DNA from: Neptunitalea lumnitzerae
Lineage (GTDB): Bacteria; Bacteroidota; Bacteroidia; Flavobacteriales; Flavobacteriaceae
Direction: 5' to 3'
NCBI RefSeq assembly: GCF_027924185.1
Contig: NZ_BRVO01000001.1
Location: forward strand, 682,001 to 746,000
Length of the DNA stretch: 64,000 nucleotides
The notes under the pieces: generated by a model
Databases searched by the model: none
What the model was told of the DNA's origin: nothing
What the model saw: the letters and a program-made list of their open reading frames with translations, nothing else
Translations under genes and position numbers: made by a program
In this document: positions 44,750-54,193 of the stretch, one piece after another
Layout of the letters: each line of letters opens with the position of its first letter
How positions within the stretch are numbered: the first letter of the stretch is position 1

Positions 44750-46051
44750 ATGGCATCAATAAAAGAGAAGTTAACTTCTATAGAGCAAATTCCGTCTTTT
44801 GTTTATTTATGTAAATGGCTTGTAATAGCCGCTTTAATTGGTGCGTTAGCAGGTTCTGCATCGGCAGCGTTACTGTATAGTTTAGAGTGGGCTACCAACT
44901 ACCGTGAAGCCAATAAATGGATTATTGCGTTGTTACCTATTGGTGGACTCATAGTTGGCTTGGTGTATCATTACTACGGCAGTAGCGTAGTAAAAGGAAA
45001 TAATCAGCTGTTAGAAGAGTTTCATTCGCCTCATAAAATTATACCTTTTAGAATGGCGCCTCTGGTACTTTTTGGTACCGTAATGACGCATTTGTTTGGG
45101 GGGTCTGCTGGTAGAGAGGGAAGTGCTGTGCAAATGGGAGGTGCTATTGCAGATCAATTTACCAAATGGTTTAAACTTAAGAAAGAAGATAGAAAAATTG
45201 TAATTATAATTGGGGTAAGTGCCGGTTTTGCATCGGTGTTTGGTACGCCATTGGCAGGAGCCATTTTTGCACTTGAGGTAATGATATTGGGCCGTATGCG
45301 CTACGATGCCTTGTTGGCTAGTGTGCTAGGTGGTATTATTGCCGATTATGTTTGTAAACTATGGCCAGTGCACCACACACATTACGGAGTAGAGCTGGTG
45401 CCTGAAATTACGCCTACCACCTTGTTCTATGCTATTATTGCCGGACTCATATTTGGTTTAGGAGGGTTGGCTTTTTCTAAGGCCACACACTTTTTTACAA
45501 TAGTTTTTAAGAAATTGAATTATCCGCCATTACGCCCTTTTATTGGTGGTGCTGTAGTGGCGCTAGCGGTGTACCTTATTGGTACTACCAAATATATTGG
45601 TTTAGGGGTACCTACTATTGTAGATGCTTTTAACATGGAGTTGCCTTGGTATGATTTTGCAGCTAAGTTACTATTTACTGCTTTTACTTTGGGTGCTGGT
45701 TTTAAAGGGGGCGAAGTAACACCTTTATTTTATATAGGTGCTACCCTAGGTAATGCGTTGATATGGTTTGTACCATTACCTACCGAGTTATTGGCGGGTA
45801 TGGGTTTTGTAGCTGTATTTGCAGCGGCTACTAATACACCTATTGCCTGTACTATAATGGCTATTGAATTGTTTGGTGGTGAAGGTGCTGTATACTTTGG
45901 GGTGGCCTGTGTGGTAGCTTATATGTTTTCTGGGCATTCAGGTATCTATTCTTCGCAAATTGTGGGAAGCCCTAAGCACTTTTTGTTTGGTGTAGATAAG
46001 GGTAAAACGTTGGCAGCTATAGATAGTTTTAGAAAAAAGAAATCTTCTTAG
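44750..46051 (+). CDS. CLC-F type fluoride/proton antiporter
   Basis: A 433-residue CLC-family membrane transporter. In place of the chloride-binding GSGIP motif it has GNNQLLEEF (83-91), and the gating region is GGSAGREGSAVQMGG with E123. Both are hallmarks of the CLC-F clade, which exports fluoride in exchange for protons. A fluoride riboswitch directly in front supports this assignment. About ten hydrophobic segments are visible. The CYTH gene starts nine bases after its stop. Confidence 0.93.
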   Translation: MASIKEKLTSIEQIPSFVYLCKWLVIAALIGALAGSASAALLYSLEWATNYREANKWIIALLPIGGLIVGLVYHYYGSSVVKGNNQLLEEFHSPHKIIPFRMAPLVLFGTVMTHLFGGSAGREGSAVQMGGAIADQFTKWFKLKKEDRKIVIIIGVSAGFASVFGTPLAGAIFALEVMILGRMRYDALLASVLGGIIADYVCKLWPVHHTHYGVELVPEITPTTLFYAIIAGLIFGLGGLAFSKATHFFTIVFKKLNYPPLRPFIGGAVVALAVYLIGTTKYIGLGVPTIVDAFNMELPWYDFAAKLLFTAFTLGAGFKGGEVTPLFYIGATLGNALIWFVPLPTELLAGMGFVAVFAAATNTPIACTIMAIELFGGEGAVYFGVACVVAYMFSGHSGIYSSQIVGSPKHFLFGVDKGKTLAAIDSFRKKKSS

Positions 46052-46060
46052 ATATAGAGT

Positions 46061-46528
46061 ATGGTAGAAATAGAACGTAAGTTTTTAGTGGTTGATGAAA
46101 CGTTTAAGCAACAAGCGGTAAAACAAACCAGAATTGTACAAGGATTTTTAACTACCGACCCAGAGCGTACCGTGCGCATACGTATTAAGGGTAATACCGG
46201 GTTTATTACCATAAAAGGAAAATCTGATGCAGAAGGGTTAGAACGTTTCGAATGGGAAAAGGAGATTGCTTCAACAGAAGCAGAAGCATTATTAAAGCTG
46301 TGCTTGCCAGGCACTATAGATAAAATACGATACGAAGTACCATTGGAAGATGTGGTTTTTGAGATTGATGAGTTTTTTGGTGCTAATGAAGGACTTGTAG
46401 TTGCAGAGGTAGAACTTACCCACAAGCAACAGAAACATCCTGTACCTAATTGGTTAGGCAAAGAGGTAACAGGTGAGGTGAAATATTATAACTCACAATT
46501 AAGCAAAAAACCATTTAAAACCTGGTAA
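46061..46528 (+). CDS. CYTH domain protein
   Basis: A 155-residue protein that is a single CYTH domain, opening with EIERKFLV (residues 3-10) and continuing with RIRIKGNTGFITIKGK, FEWEKEI and FEIDEFFGANEGLVVAEVEL, which provide the acidic and basic residues lining the triphosphate tunnel. Single-domain bacterial CYTH proteins are usually tripolyphosphatases or nucleotide triphosphatases; which one is not known here. It lies in one operon with the CLC-F gene and the YCII lipoprotein. Confidence 0.9.
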   Translation: MVEIERKFLVVDETFKQQAVKQTRIVQGFLTTDPERTVRIRIKGNTGFITIKGKSDAEGLERFEWEKEIASTEAEALLKLCLPGTIDKIRYEVPLEDVVFEIDEFFGANEGLVVAEVELTHKQQKHPVPNWLGKEVTGEVKYYNSQLSKKPFKTW

Positions 46529-46529
46529 T

Positions 46530-47006
46530 ATGAAAAAGTTACTTATGGTATTTACATTATTGGCTGCGTTGGTAGCTTGTGATGTAAAGGTGAAAAAAGA
46601 ATTAAAAACAGCTACAGAGGCACCTGTTTTAGAATCGGTAGCAAAGGAGGTAAAAGACACAGGACACGAAACCTTTAGTTATAAAGAAGGAGATACTACC
46701 TATGTAATGCAAAAATACTTCATGGTGTTTTTAAAGAAGGGCCCAGTGCGTAGTCAAGATTCAGTTGTGTTGGCACAACTTCAGCAAAATCATATGCAGC
46801 ACCTAGAAAAACTGCATTTGGCCGGTAAAATAAGTATGGCTGGTCCTTTTGATGATGACAGTGATGTTTCTGGTATTGCAGTTTACAATACCCCAACTTT
46901 TGAAGAAGCCGATAGCTTAGCCAAAGCCGACCCTATGGTGAAGGCGGGTAGGTTAGTGATAGAAACACATCCGTTTTGGGCAGCTAAGGGCAGTAGTTTA
47001 AAATAA
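46530..47006 (+). CDS. YCII-domain lipoprotein
   Basis: A 158-residue lipoprotein with lipobox LVAC (residues 14-17), so exported and membrane anchored. The mature C-terminal part is a YCII domain: MVFLKKGPVRSQD, HMQHLEKLHLAGKISMAGPF, SGIAVYNTPTFEEADSLAKADPMVKAGR. The conserved His and Asp of YCII proteins are present. Most YCII proteins are cytoplasmic, so the lipoprotein form is unusual outside Bacteroidota. It follows the CYTH gene by one base. Confidence 0.82.
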   Translation: MKKLLMVFTLLAALVACDVKVKKELKTATEAPVLESVAKEVKDTGHETFSYKEGDTTYVMQKYFMVFLKKGPVRSQDSVVLAQLQQNHMQHLEKLHLAGKISMAGPFDDDSDVSGIAVYNTPTFEEADSLAKADPMVKAGRLVIETHPFWAAKGSSLK

Positions 47007-47121
47007 GCTTACCCTGTAAAAACTACCATTTAACTTTAGAAAACAGCTACTCGTATAATAACACCTATTCAACACTATTATTCATACTACATTTAAGGTA
47101 TAACGTTAAAATGTTTTTAGT

Positions 47122-47373
47122 ATGAAAGAGTGTTATGTATATATTTTAGGAGACGCTGGGAGAACGTCACTAACAACAGGGTATACTACCAATTTAGAAG
47201 AAACATGTAATACAGGCGTACCAGATGGTAGTAGCTTGTTGTATTATGAAACGTTTAGAACAGCAGAGCAAGCAGCTTACCGTGAAGGACAGCTTAAAAG
47301 CTGGAAAGAAACCTGGAGGTTACAGTTAGTTAGTAGATTTAATCCTGCTTTAGAAAAACTAAAAATAGGGTAA
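47122..47373 (+). CDS. Degenerate GIY-YIG family protein 1
   Basis: An 83-residue protein of URI/Endo-II GIY-YIG size. Retained: the first strand KECYVYIL, the glutamate in YREGQLKSW and the asparagine of FNPALEKL. Lost or changed: the YIG segment reads TTGYT, and the catalytic arginine and tyrosine/histidine after it are missing (NLEETCNT). It is therefore probably not an active nuclease. A related copy lies 130 bases downstream. Confidence 0.7.
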   Translation: MKECYVYILGDAGRTSLTTGYTTNLEETCNTGVPDGSSLLYYETFRTAEQAAYREGQLKSWKETWRLQLVSRFNPALEKLKIG

Positions 47374-47502
47374 TTATAATCATAAAATATACCTATAGTA
47401 TTTTCTATATTTTGAGTATTCTTAAAAATTAGTGTTAAATATTTGTATATGTTTAATATTATAGCTAATTTTTATCAAAATCAAAAATTAGTAGGCTATA
47501 TA

Positions 47503-47775
47503 ATGAGAAGGTGCTATGTGTACATTCTTGCTAACAGATGTAGAACTTCTATGTTAACGGGTCTTACAGGAGATTTGCGCACATTTTTAACAACTGACTC
47601 AGTTGCCTTACACCGCAAACCTAGGCTTAAAGAAGCAGATTTACTGTATTACGAGACCTTTATGAATGTTCAACAGGCTGTTAGAAGAGAGAAACAATTA
47701 AAGAATTGGAAAATAGGATGGAAGCTTGAATTGATTAGGCGACTAAATCCTGATTTAAAGGCATTACAATTGTAG
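47503..47775 (+). CDS. Degenerate GIY-YIG family protein 2
   Basis: A 90-residue paralogue of the preceding gene (RRCYVYILANRCRTSM, LLYYETFMNVQQAVRREKQL, LNPDLKAL). The YIG position reads LTGLT; an arginine is kept (DLRTFL), as are the glutamate in RREKQLKNW and the asparagine in LNP. I start at the ATG at 47503, where the family begins; longer frames from 47443 or 47449 would add an AT-rich leader with no similarity. It may retain binding without cutting. Confidence 0.7.
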   Translation: MRRCYVYILANRCRTSMLTGLTGDLRTFLTTDSVALHRKPRLKEADLLYYETFMNVQQAVRREKQLKNWKIGWKLELIRRLNPDLKALQL

Positions 47776-47853
47776 TTGCCTGTGATGATACAAATATCTG
47801 GTTACTTTTTTTTGAAAGGATAGAGTAGCAGTTATTTTTTTGGGTTATTAAAG

Positions 47854-47886
47854 AAAAAAAAGCACTTGTTTTAACAAGTGCTTTTT
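47854..47886. terminator. Terminator of the RND efflux operon
   Basis: AGCACTTGT (47861-47869) pairs with ACAAGTGCT (47874-47882), with eight A on one side and a T-run on the other, so it works for the minus-strand operon and the plus-strand GIY-YIG gene. Confidence 0.85.
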
Positions 47887-47920
47887 GAATATATATAAGG
47901 GGGGAATGTAAAAAAATTGC

Positions 47921-49336
47921 TTATTGCCAACCACCACCAAGGGCTTCGTATAAGTTTACTACAGCTAATAATTGTTGTAATTTGCTATCAATTAAATTAA
48001 GTTCTGCACTTAATCTGCTTTCACGCGCTGTTAGTAAATCTAAATACGTGGCATATCCGTTATCAAGCAATTCTTCAGAATTTGTTTCAGCATTTTGCAA
48101 TGCTTGTACTTGTAAGTCTAAATATTCGTATTTTTCAACTTCGGCATCATACGTATATAATGCTTCAGAAACTTCTTTTCCTGCAGTTAATAGGGTTTGC
48201 TTAAAGTTTAACAAAGATTGTTCTTGTTGTGCTTGAGCTACCTCATACTGAGTTTTTATTTGTCTTTGGTTAAAAATAGGTTGCGTTAACCCACCTACTA
48301 ATGTTGCAAAGAATGAGCTTCCACTAAACCAGTTGTCAAAAGTTAAACTTTGTAAACCACTATTAGCAGTTAAAGTTAACGATGGGTAGAAGTTACTTTT
48401 TGCTACGTTGGTTAACTCAAAAGAGTTAATTAACCCATATTCAGCAGCCATAACATCTGGTCTGTTTCTTAATAAAGAAGTAGGAACTCCAATTTTTAAT
48501 TCGGTATTAATTTTTTCATCAGCTAGGCTAGCTCTTTCATATCCTTGAGGGGTTTCACCTAAAAGAATAGCTAATGTATTTTCAGCTTGAAAAATTGAAT
48601 TTTTTAAATCAATAACTAAAGCTTGAGCACTGTATAATTGAGCTGTAGTTTGGTCTACTGCCACTTGGTTTTGTTGCCCTGCTTCTTTTAATGCTTTAAT
48701 AGTTTCAACACTTTGTTTTCTGGTAGCAACAGTTTGTTCTGTAATACGTAACTGCTCGTCTAGAGAAAGTAAAGTATAATATGTTGCAGCAATTTGAGAA
48801 ACTAAAGCCGTTTTAACAGCTTTATGTGCTGCTACACTTTGTAAGTAACTAGCTTCACTGGCTCTTTTATTGCTTCTAATTTTACCCCATATATCAGCCT
48901 CCCAAGACAGGTCTCCAGATAATTCATATTGGTCTATAGACCCGTTAAAGAATGAACCAAACTGACTGTTTTTAGATAAGTTTTGGTGTGTAACTGTGGC
49001 TCCTGCGCTTAGCGTTGGAAAATAACCAGATTTTCCCTGTTTAAGATACGCTTGCGCTGCATTCATTTGCTGAATAGCTACACGTATATCTATATTGTTT
49101 TGTAATCCTTTTTCAATATACCCAACTAAGTATTGGTCTGTAAAGATTTCTTTCCAAGAAACCTCTGCCATAGAAACACTGTCTGTAGGTAAACTGTCCG
49201 TTCTAAATAAATGTTCGGTCTCTTCAAATTCGGGACGATCATAATTTTTAGCTACAAAACAGCTTTGCAAAGTGATGGCCAGAACAGCAATTAAAGCTGT
49301 TCTGATCATGATGTTTTTATGTTTAATGAATTTCAT
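47921..49336 (-). CDS. Efflux outer-membrane channel, TolC/NodT family
   Basis: A 471-residue outer-membrane factor of the NodT/OprM type, with a lipoprotein signal (lipobox LQSC at about 23-26). Two OEP repeats are visible: residues about 70-270 (KQGKSGYFPTLSAG, LSWEADIWGKIR) and 290-470 (LLRNRPDVMAAEYGL, NFYPSLTLTANSGL). It completes a tripartite drug or solvent pump. It is the last gene of the operon, two bases after the RND gene. Confidence 0.92.
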   Translation of the reverse strand: MKFIKHKNIMIRTALIAVLAITLQSCFVAKNYDRPEFEETEHLFRTDSLPTDSVSMAEVSWKEIFTDQYLVGYIEKGLQNNIDIRVAIQQMNAAQAYLKQGKSGYFPTLSAGATVTHQNLSKNSQFGSFFNGSIDQYELSGDLSWEADIWGKIRSNKRASEASYLQSVAAHKAVKTALVSQIAATYYTLLSLDEQLRITEQTVATRKQSVETIKALKEAGQQNQVAVDQTTAQLYSAQALVIDLKNSIFQAENTLAILLGETPQGYERASLADEKINTELKIGVPTSLLRNRPDVMAAEYGLINSFELTNVAKSNFYPSLTLTANSGLQSLTFDNWFSGSSFFATLVGGLTQPIFNQRQIKTQYEVAQAQQEQSLLNFKQTLLTAGKEVSEALYTYDAEVEKYEYLDLQVQALQNAETNSEELLDNGYATYLDLLTARESRLSAELNLIDSKLQQLLAVVNLYEALGGGWQ

Positions 49337-49338
49337 TG

Positions 49339-52300
49339 TTATGCGTTTACATTTTCTGTTTGTTCAACAAATTTTGGACCGCCTGATATTTTTTCTTGTA
49401 ACCATTGGAACATGATAAACAAGATAGGAATAACAAACAACCCTAGAATTGTACCAATTAATAGACCACCAACAGCACCTGTACCAATAGAGCGGTTACC
49501 TTCTGCCCCAACACCACTTGCTAATACTAATGGCATTAACCCTAGGATAAATGCAAAAGAGGTCATTAAGATAGGACGTAAACGTGCTTTAGCACCATCT
49601 ATAGCCGCATCTACAATAGACTCGCCATGGCGTCGTCTCTGTATGGCAAACTCTACAATAAGAATTGCGTTTTTAGCTAATAAACCAACTAACATGATTA
49701 ATGCAATTTGGAAGTAGATGTTGTTTTCTAATCCCATTAAGTTGGTAGAAATGTAAGCTCCGAAAATACCTAGAGGTAACGATAAAATTACTGAGAATGG
49801 TAATAAGTAACTTTCGTATTGTGCAGCAAGTAAGAAGTATACAAATACCACACAAAGAATAAAGATTACGGTGGTTTGACTACCTGCATTTACCTCTTCA
49901 CGAGTTAAACCAGAATAAGAAATACCATAATCTGTTCCTAATTTAGCTGCTTCTTCTTCAACAATTCTAATACCATCACCAGAACTAAATCCTGGGTTCA
50001 TAGCTACGTTAATTTTAGTATTGTTAAATAAGTTGAAACGGGTTACAGACTGAGGGCCATAAACTCTTTTTAAAGATACATATTGGCTTAATGGAGACAT
50101 TTCTCCGCTAGTAGTTGCTACAAACATTTTATCAAGATCTGATGTAGTAGCTCTATCCGATGGGTATGTTTGAATATACACACGATACTGCTTACCAAAT
50201 CTAGAAAAATCTGCTGCATATATACCACCAATATATCCTTGTAAGGTTGCAAATATGGTATTTACAGAAACTCCTGTTTGTTTTGCTAATGGCATGTTAA
50301 TATCCATTTCGTACTGTGGGTAGTTGGTGTTAAAGGTAGACTGCCCGTACTGAACTTCTGGGTGTTGCATTAATGCTCCAATAAATTCATTTTTAGCTTG
50401 GTCTAATGCCTTAACATCTCCACCGGTACGGTCTAACAGGTTTACCTCTACCCCTGCAGACATACTAAATCCTGGTACACTAGGAGGTCCAAAGAATAAA
50501 ATAGTTGCATCTGGGAAAGATTGTGCTAAACCAAATAACTGACCTTGAATAGCTTCTAATGATAAAGATGGATCTTCACGTTCTGACCAGTTTTTTAATT
50601 TAATAAAACCTAATGCGTAGTTACTACCCTGACCACCAAGTAAACTAAATCCGTCTACCATGTTCATACCTTCAATACCTGGTATGTTTTTAGCTTTTTC
50701 GTAGAAAGCTTCGGTAATTTCATGGGTTTTATCTAAAGAAGAACCAGCAGGTAATTCTACGTTTGCAAATAAAATACCTCTATCTTCATTAGGTACAAAA
50801 CCTGTTCTTGTATTATTAGCGGTCCACCAAATACCTACACCAGAAAGTATAATTAGTAAAAAGGTAATCCATTTGTTTTTGTATAAGAAGTGTAATGATT
50901 TACCGTAACGGTTAATGGTAGCATTAAACCCTCTGTTAAAACCATCATAGAAACGTTGTAAAAACGACTTTTTCTTGTGTCCTTCTTCTAATTCATCATG
51001 GCCTTTAAGTAATAACGCACATAAAGCAGGGCTTAATGTTAATGCGTTTACTGCAGAAATAATAATAGAAACAATAAGCGTAATACCAAACTGCTCATAG
51101 AAAACCCCTGTTGGCCCTGTAATAAAGGTTACCGGAATAAATACCGCTGCCATTACTAAGGTAATAGAGATAATTGCACCAGATATTTCGTGCATGGCAT
51201 CTAAGGTTGCCGTTTTCGCATTGTTAGCACCTTCATCTATCTTGGCGTGTACTGCTTCTACTACCACAATGGCATCATCCACAACAATACCAATGGCTAA
51301 TACTAATGCAAATAAGGTAAGTAAGTTAATAGAGTAACCAAATAGGTTAAGGAAGAAGAACGTACCTACAATAGAAACCGGAACCGCAATAGCAGGAATT
51401 AAAGTAGATCTAAAATCTTGTAAGAAGATAAATACTACGATAAATACTAATATAAATGCTTCAAATAAAGTGTGAACCACCTTATCTATAGATGCGTTTA
51501 AGAATTCATTGGTATCAAACGGAACAAAAACTTCAATTCCTTCTGGGAAATTAGGTTTTAATTCTTCAATACGTTGTTTGATGTTCTCAATAATTTCTTG
51601 CGCATTAGATCCTTTTGTTTGGTAGATAGCCATACTCACACTAGGGTATCCCTTAGTTTGAGATGTTACTTGGTAAGATTGAGCATCTAATTCAATATCT
51701 GCTACATCTTTTAAACGTAAGAACTGTCCGTTACCAATAGATTTGATAATGATATCGCTATATTGATCTTCGCTTTTATAACGTCCGCTATATTTAATAG
51801 TGTATGAAAAGTTTTCACCACTGTTTTCACCTAATGAACCTGCGGCAGCTTCCTGACTTTGTTCATTAATAGCCGACATTACATCGGCAGGTACTAAGCC
51901 ATAAGCTTTTAACTTTTCTGGTTTTAACCAGATACGCATAGCATAGGTTTGACGCGAAAAGTTTGTTACATCACCAACACCATAAACCCTTTTAAATTCA
52001 GGAATAACGTTAATGTTTAAGTAGTTGTTCAAAAACGTATCATCATAATCTGGGTTAGTAGAGTAGAATGACAAGAACATTAATGAACTTGTTTGTTGCT
52101 TTTGAGTAGTAACCCCAGCTTGTGTTACCTCAGAAGGTAATAATGGGCTTGCTAAAGCAACTCTGTTCTGCACGTTTACGGCAGCAATATCTGGGTCAAT
52201 ATCCTGATCAAAGTATACATTAATTTCGGCAGTACCAGCGTTGGTAGCAGTAGAAGTAATGTAGGTCATACCTTCTACACCATTAATTTGTTCTTCAATA

Positions 52301-52491
52301 GGAATAATAACACTCTCTAAGATGGTTTCTGCACTCGCACCTGTGTAGGTGGCAGAAACTCTTACCGTTGGAGGGGCAATATCGGGATATTGTTCCACAG
52401 GAAGGGTGGTAAGCCCTAATACTCCTAAAATAACTACAATAATGGAGATTACCGTAGAGAGTACAGGTCTTTCTATAAATCTTTTTAACAT
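49339..52491 (-). CDS. RND efflux pump, HAE1 (AcrB-like) family
   Basis: A 1050-residue inner-membrane pump, the standard length. Twelve membrane segments in two halves flank large periplasmic loops. The proton-relay aspartates sit in LALGIVVDDAIVVVEA. N-terminal FIERPVLSTVISIIV and VEQYPDIAPPTVRVSATYTG are typical of hydrophobe/amphiphile efflux pumps. Substrates cannot be predicted. Located between the adaptor and outer-membrane genes. Confidence 0.95.
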   Translation of the reverse strand: MLKRFIERPVLSTVISIIVVILGVLGLTTLPVEQYPDIAPPTVRVSATYTGASAETILESVIIPIEEQINGVEGMTYITSTATNAGTAEINVYFDQDIDPDIAAVNVQNRVALASPLLPSEVTQAGVTTQKQQTSSLMFLSFYSTNPDYDDTFLNNYLNINVIPEFKRVYGVGDVTNFSRQTYAMRIWLKPEKLKAYGLVPADVMSAINEQSQEAAAGSLGENSGENFSYTIKYSGRYKSEDQYSDIIIKSIGNGQFLRLKDVADIELDAQSYQVTSQTKGYPSVSMAIYQTKGSNAQEIIENIKQRIEELKPNFPEGIEVFVPFDTNEFLNASIDKVVHTLFEAFILVFIVVFIFLQDFRSTLIPAIAVPVSIVGTFFFLNLFGYSINLLTLFALVLAIGIVVDDAIVVVEAVHAKIDEGANNAKTATLDAMHEISGAIISITLVMAAVFIPVTFITGPTGVFYEQFGITLIVSIIISAVNALTLSPALCALLLKGHDELEEGHKKKSFLQRFYDGFNRGFNATINRYGKSLHFLYKNKWITFLLIILSGVGIWWTANNTRTGFVPNEDRGILFANVELPAGSSLDKTHEITEAFYEKAKNIPGIEGMNMVDGFSLLGGQGSNYALGFIKLKNWSEREDPSLSLEAIQGQLFGLAQSFPDATILFFGPPSVPGFSMSAGVEVNLLDRTGGDVKALDQAKNEFIGALMQHPEVQYGQSTFNTNYPQYEMDINMPLAKQTGVSVNTIFATLQGYIGGIYAADFSRFGKQYRVYIQTYPSDRATTSDLDKMFVATTSGEMSPLSQYVSLKRVYGPQSVTRFNLFNNTKINVAMNPGFSSGDGIRIVEEEAAKLGTDYGISYSGLTREEVNAGSQTTVIFILCVVFVYFLLAAQYESYLLPFSVILSLPLGIFGAYISTNLMGLENNIYFQIALIMLVGLLAKNAILIVEFAIQRRRHGESIVDAAIDGAKARLRPILMTSFAFILGLMPLVLASGVGAEGNRSIGTGAVGGLLIGTILGLFVIPILFIMFQWLQEKISGGPKFVEQTENVNA

Positions 52492-52509
52492 GATCTTACT
52501 TCTTGTATT

Positions 52510-53646
52510 TTAAAATAATTGTTTAACCGGTTTTGCAATGGTATCAAATGGTACTTCGTTTGGTTGTACGCTAGCACCAGGGCGTAATTTGCTTACACCA
52601 GCAGCAACTACCTTATCTCCTTTTTTAAGTCCAGATTCAACAACATATAAATTGCCTACAATAGCTTTTGTTTTTACCATGGTAGAACTAGTTTTATTAT
52701 CTGAAGTAAGGGTGTAGGCCATAATATTACCTTGTTGCTCAAAAGTTGAGGTTTGCGGTATTACTGGAGCATTTTCATACACTACAGGAATTTTAATAGT
52801 ACCACTGTTACCGTTGGTTAATAAGCCAGTTGGGTTATCAAACACAGCTCTAAAGCTTACGGTACCTGTATTAGCGTTAATTTGACCTGTTACAGTTTCA
52901 ATTTTACCTTTTTGTTCGTAAGACTTACCGTTTACTAATACTAGGGTTACTTCTGGGAAGTTGTTTACCTTATCTTGTAAAGACTCACCTGGAGTGTTTT
53001 GTAAAAAGTCTAGATAATCAGACTCATTCATAGAGAAATAAGCATATACTTGCTTAATGTCTGTTACGGTAGTTAATGGCGTTGTATCGTTAGGCCCTAC
53101 TAAAGCACCTTGTCTGTAAGGTATAGCCCCTACATACCCGTCAACTGGGCTTTTTACGGTAGCATAACCAATATTAGCTACTATACTTTCATAGCTACTT
53201 TTAGCTTGCTCTAATTGTGCTTTTGCAGTTTCTAATTGAACATTACTAATAATGTCTTTTTTTACAAGAGGTTTTAATTTATCTACCTCTACTTGTGCTG
53301 CGTTTACATTAGCTTTTGCTGCCGCTGCATCCTGGCTTAAGCTTTGCGTTTCTAGTCTGAATAAGGCTTGTCCTTTTCTAACTTTCTGACCTTCATCTAC
53401 AAGTACTTCTTGTATATATCCTTGTACCTTGGCTCTCACACCACTGTTAATAATACCTTCAATACTTGTTGGGTAGCTACTGTACCCTGTAACGGTTTTA
53501 CTTGGAATTGTAATTACCGAAACTGGAGTAGCTTGGGCCTGCTGCCCGGCTGCTTGCTGAGCTTGTGGGTTGTCTTTTCCACAACTTGCAAAAATCACTG
53601 TTACCAGTGCCATAACCATTATTTGGGAAAGGGTTCTTGTTCTCAT
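52510..53646 (-). CDS. RND efflux periplasmic adaptor (membrane fusion protein)
   Basis: A 378-residue lipoprotein adaptor. The lipobox FASC lies at about 19-22. The lipoyl halves are VRAKVQGYIQEVLVDEGQKVRKGQ and SPVDGYVGAIPYRQGALV, with a coiled-coil hairpin rich in A, Q and E between them (about 95-145). Beta-barrel and membrane-proximal domains follow. It links pump and channel. Its ATG overlaps the stop of the regulator gene (ATGA), so the regulator is the first gene of the operon. Confidence 0.94.
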   Translation of the reverse strand: MRTRTLSQIMVMALVTVIFASCGKDNPQAQQAAGQQAQATPVSVITIPSKTVTGYSSYPTSIEGIINSGVRAKVQGYIQEVLVDEGQKVRKGQALFRLETQSLSQDAAAAKANVNAAQVEVDKLKPLVKKDIISNVQLETAKAQLEQAKSSYESIVANIGYATVKSPVDGYVGAIPYRQGALVGPNDTTPLTTVTDIKQVYAYFSMNESDYLDFLQNTPGESLQDKVNNFPEVTLVLVNGKSYEQKGKIETVTGQINANTGTVSFRAVFDNPTGLLTNGNSGTIKIPVVYENAPVIPQTSTFEQQGNIMAYTLTSDNKTSSTMVKTKAIVGNLYVVESGLKKGDKVVAAGVSKLRPGASVQPNEVPFDTIAKPVKQLF

Positions 53647-54170
53647 TTACTTTCTTTTTCTCGTTTTAAGTATGTTGCAAATAAATTTTCCTTTAATAAT
53701 TCTAAATTTTGTAGCATTTTATCAATAAACTCTATGTAATGTTTGTTGTAAGAGAGTCTAAGTTGTAAGCTGTCTTTAAGTTCAATTTCTTTTACTTCCA
53801 GCACTTTTTCTTTATATCTAAGCACCTTTTCATGTAGAAGCTTTTCTTGTTTCCAAGCTTCAATTTTTTCATCAAGTCTGTTTATTACTTGCTGATCGTC
53901 AATTTTGAAGTAGCGTTTTCTATCTCCTGGTTTTGTGCAGTACCCAATTCTTCCTTTAGATTGTAGTAGCTGTAAATTGGTAGAGATAGAACTTTTACTA
54001 GCCTCTAATGTTTCTTGAATTTCTTCAAACGGAACACCGTCTTCTAATGAAAGTGCCAACAATGCAAAGATTCTTGAAGATAAAGGCGATAGGGTGTCCC
54101 AGTTTTCAAAACAAACGCCCATTTCCTCTATTAAGAGTCTTTTTTCTTTTTCTAGTTCTTCAATAGTCAT
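53643..54170 (-). CDS. GbsR/MarR-type transcriptional regulator of the efflux operon
   Basis: A 175-residue winged-helix protein. The helix-turn-helix covers about 42-85 (VPFEEIQETLEASKSSISTN, LLQSKGRI, then GDRKRYFKI as wing), followed by a long helical dimerisation region. It resembles GbsR-like MarR relatives commonly placed first in Bacteroidota RND operons. I start at the ATG at 54170; the TTG nine bases upstream is less likely. It overlaps the adaptor start by four bases. A palindrome over its promoter suggests that it represses its own operon. Confidence 0.88.
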   Translation of the reverse strand: MTIEELEKEKRLLIEEMGVCFENWDTLSPLSSRIFALLALSLEDGVPFEEIQETLEASKSSISTNLQLLQSKGRIGYCTKPGDRKRYFKIDDQQVINRLDEKIEAWKQEKLLHEKVLRYKEKVLEVKEIELKDSLQLRLSYNKHYIEFIDKMLQNLELLKENLFATYLKREKESK

Positions 54171-54193
54171 TGTCTGCAATTATAATTACAGTG

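Noticed and set aside
47443-47502. Longer N-terminus for the second GIY-YIG protein
   Set aside because: The extra 20 residues have no match in its paralogue, which starts at the equivalent of 47503, and would need a TTG or an internal ATG.
47122-47775. GIY-YIG pair as a mobile homing endonuclease element
   Set aside because: No intron, inserted target gene, repeats or other mobile-element genes flank the pair, and the catalytic residues are degraded.
49319-49717. 132-codon plus-strand open frame overlapping the RND pump gene
   Set aside because: Opposite to the 3' end of a clear AcrB-like gene; proline/threonine-rich with no recognisable domain.
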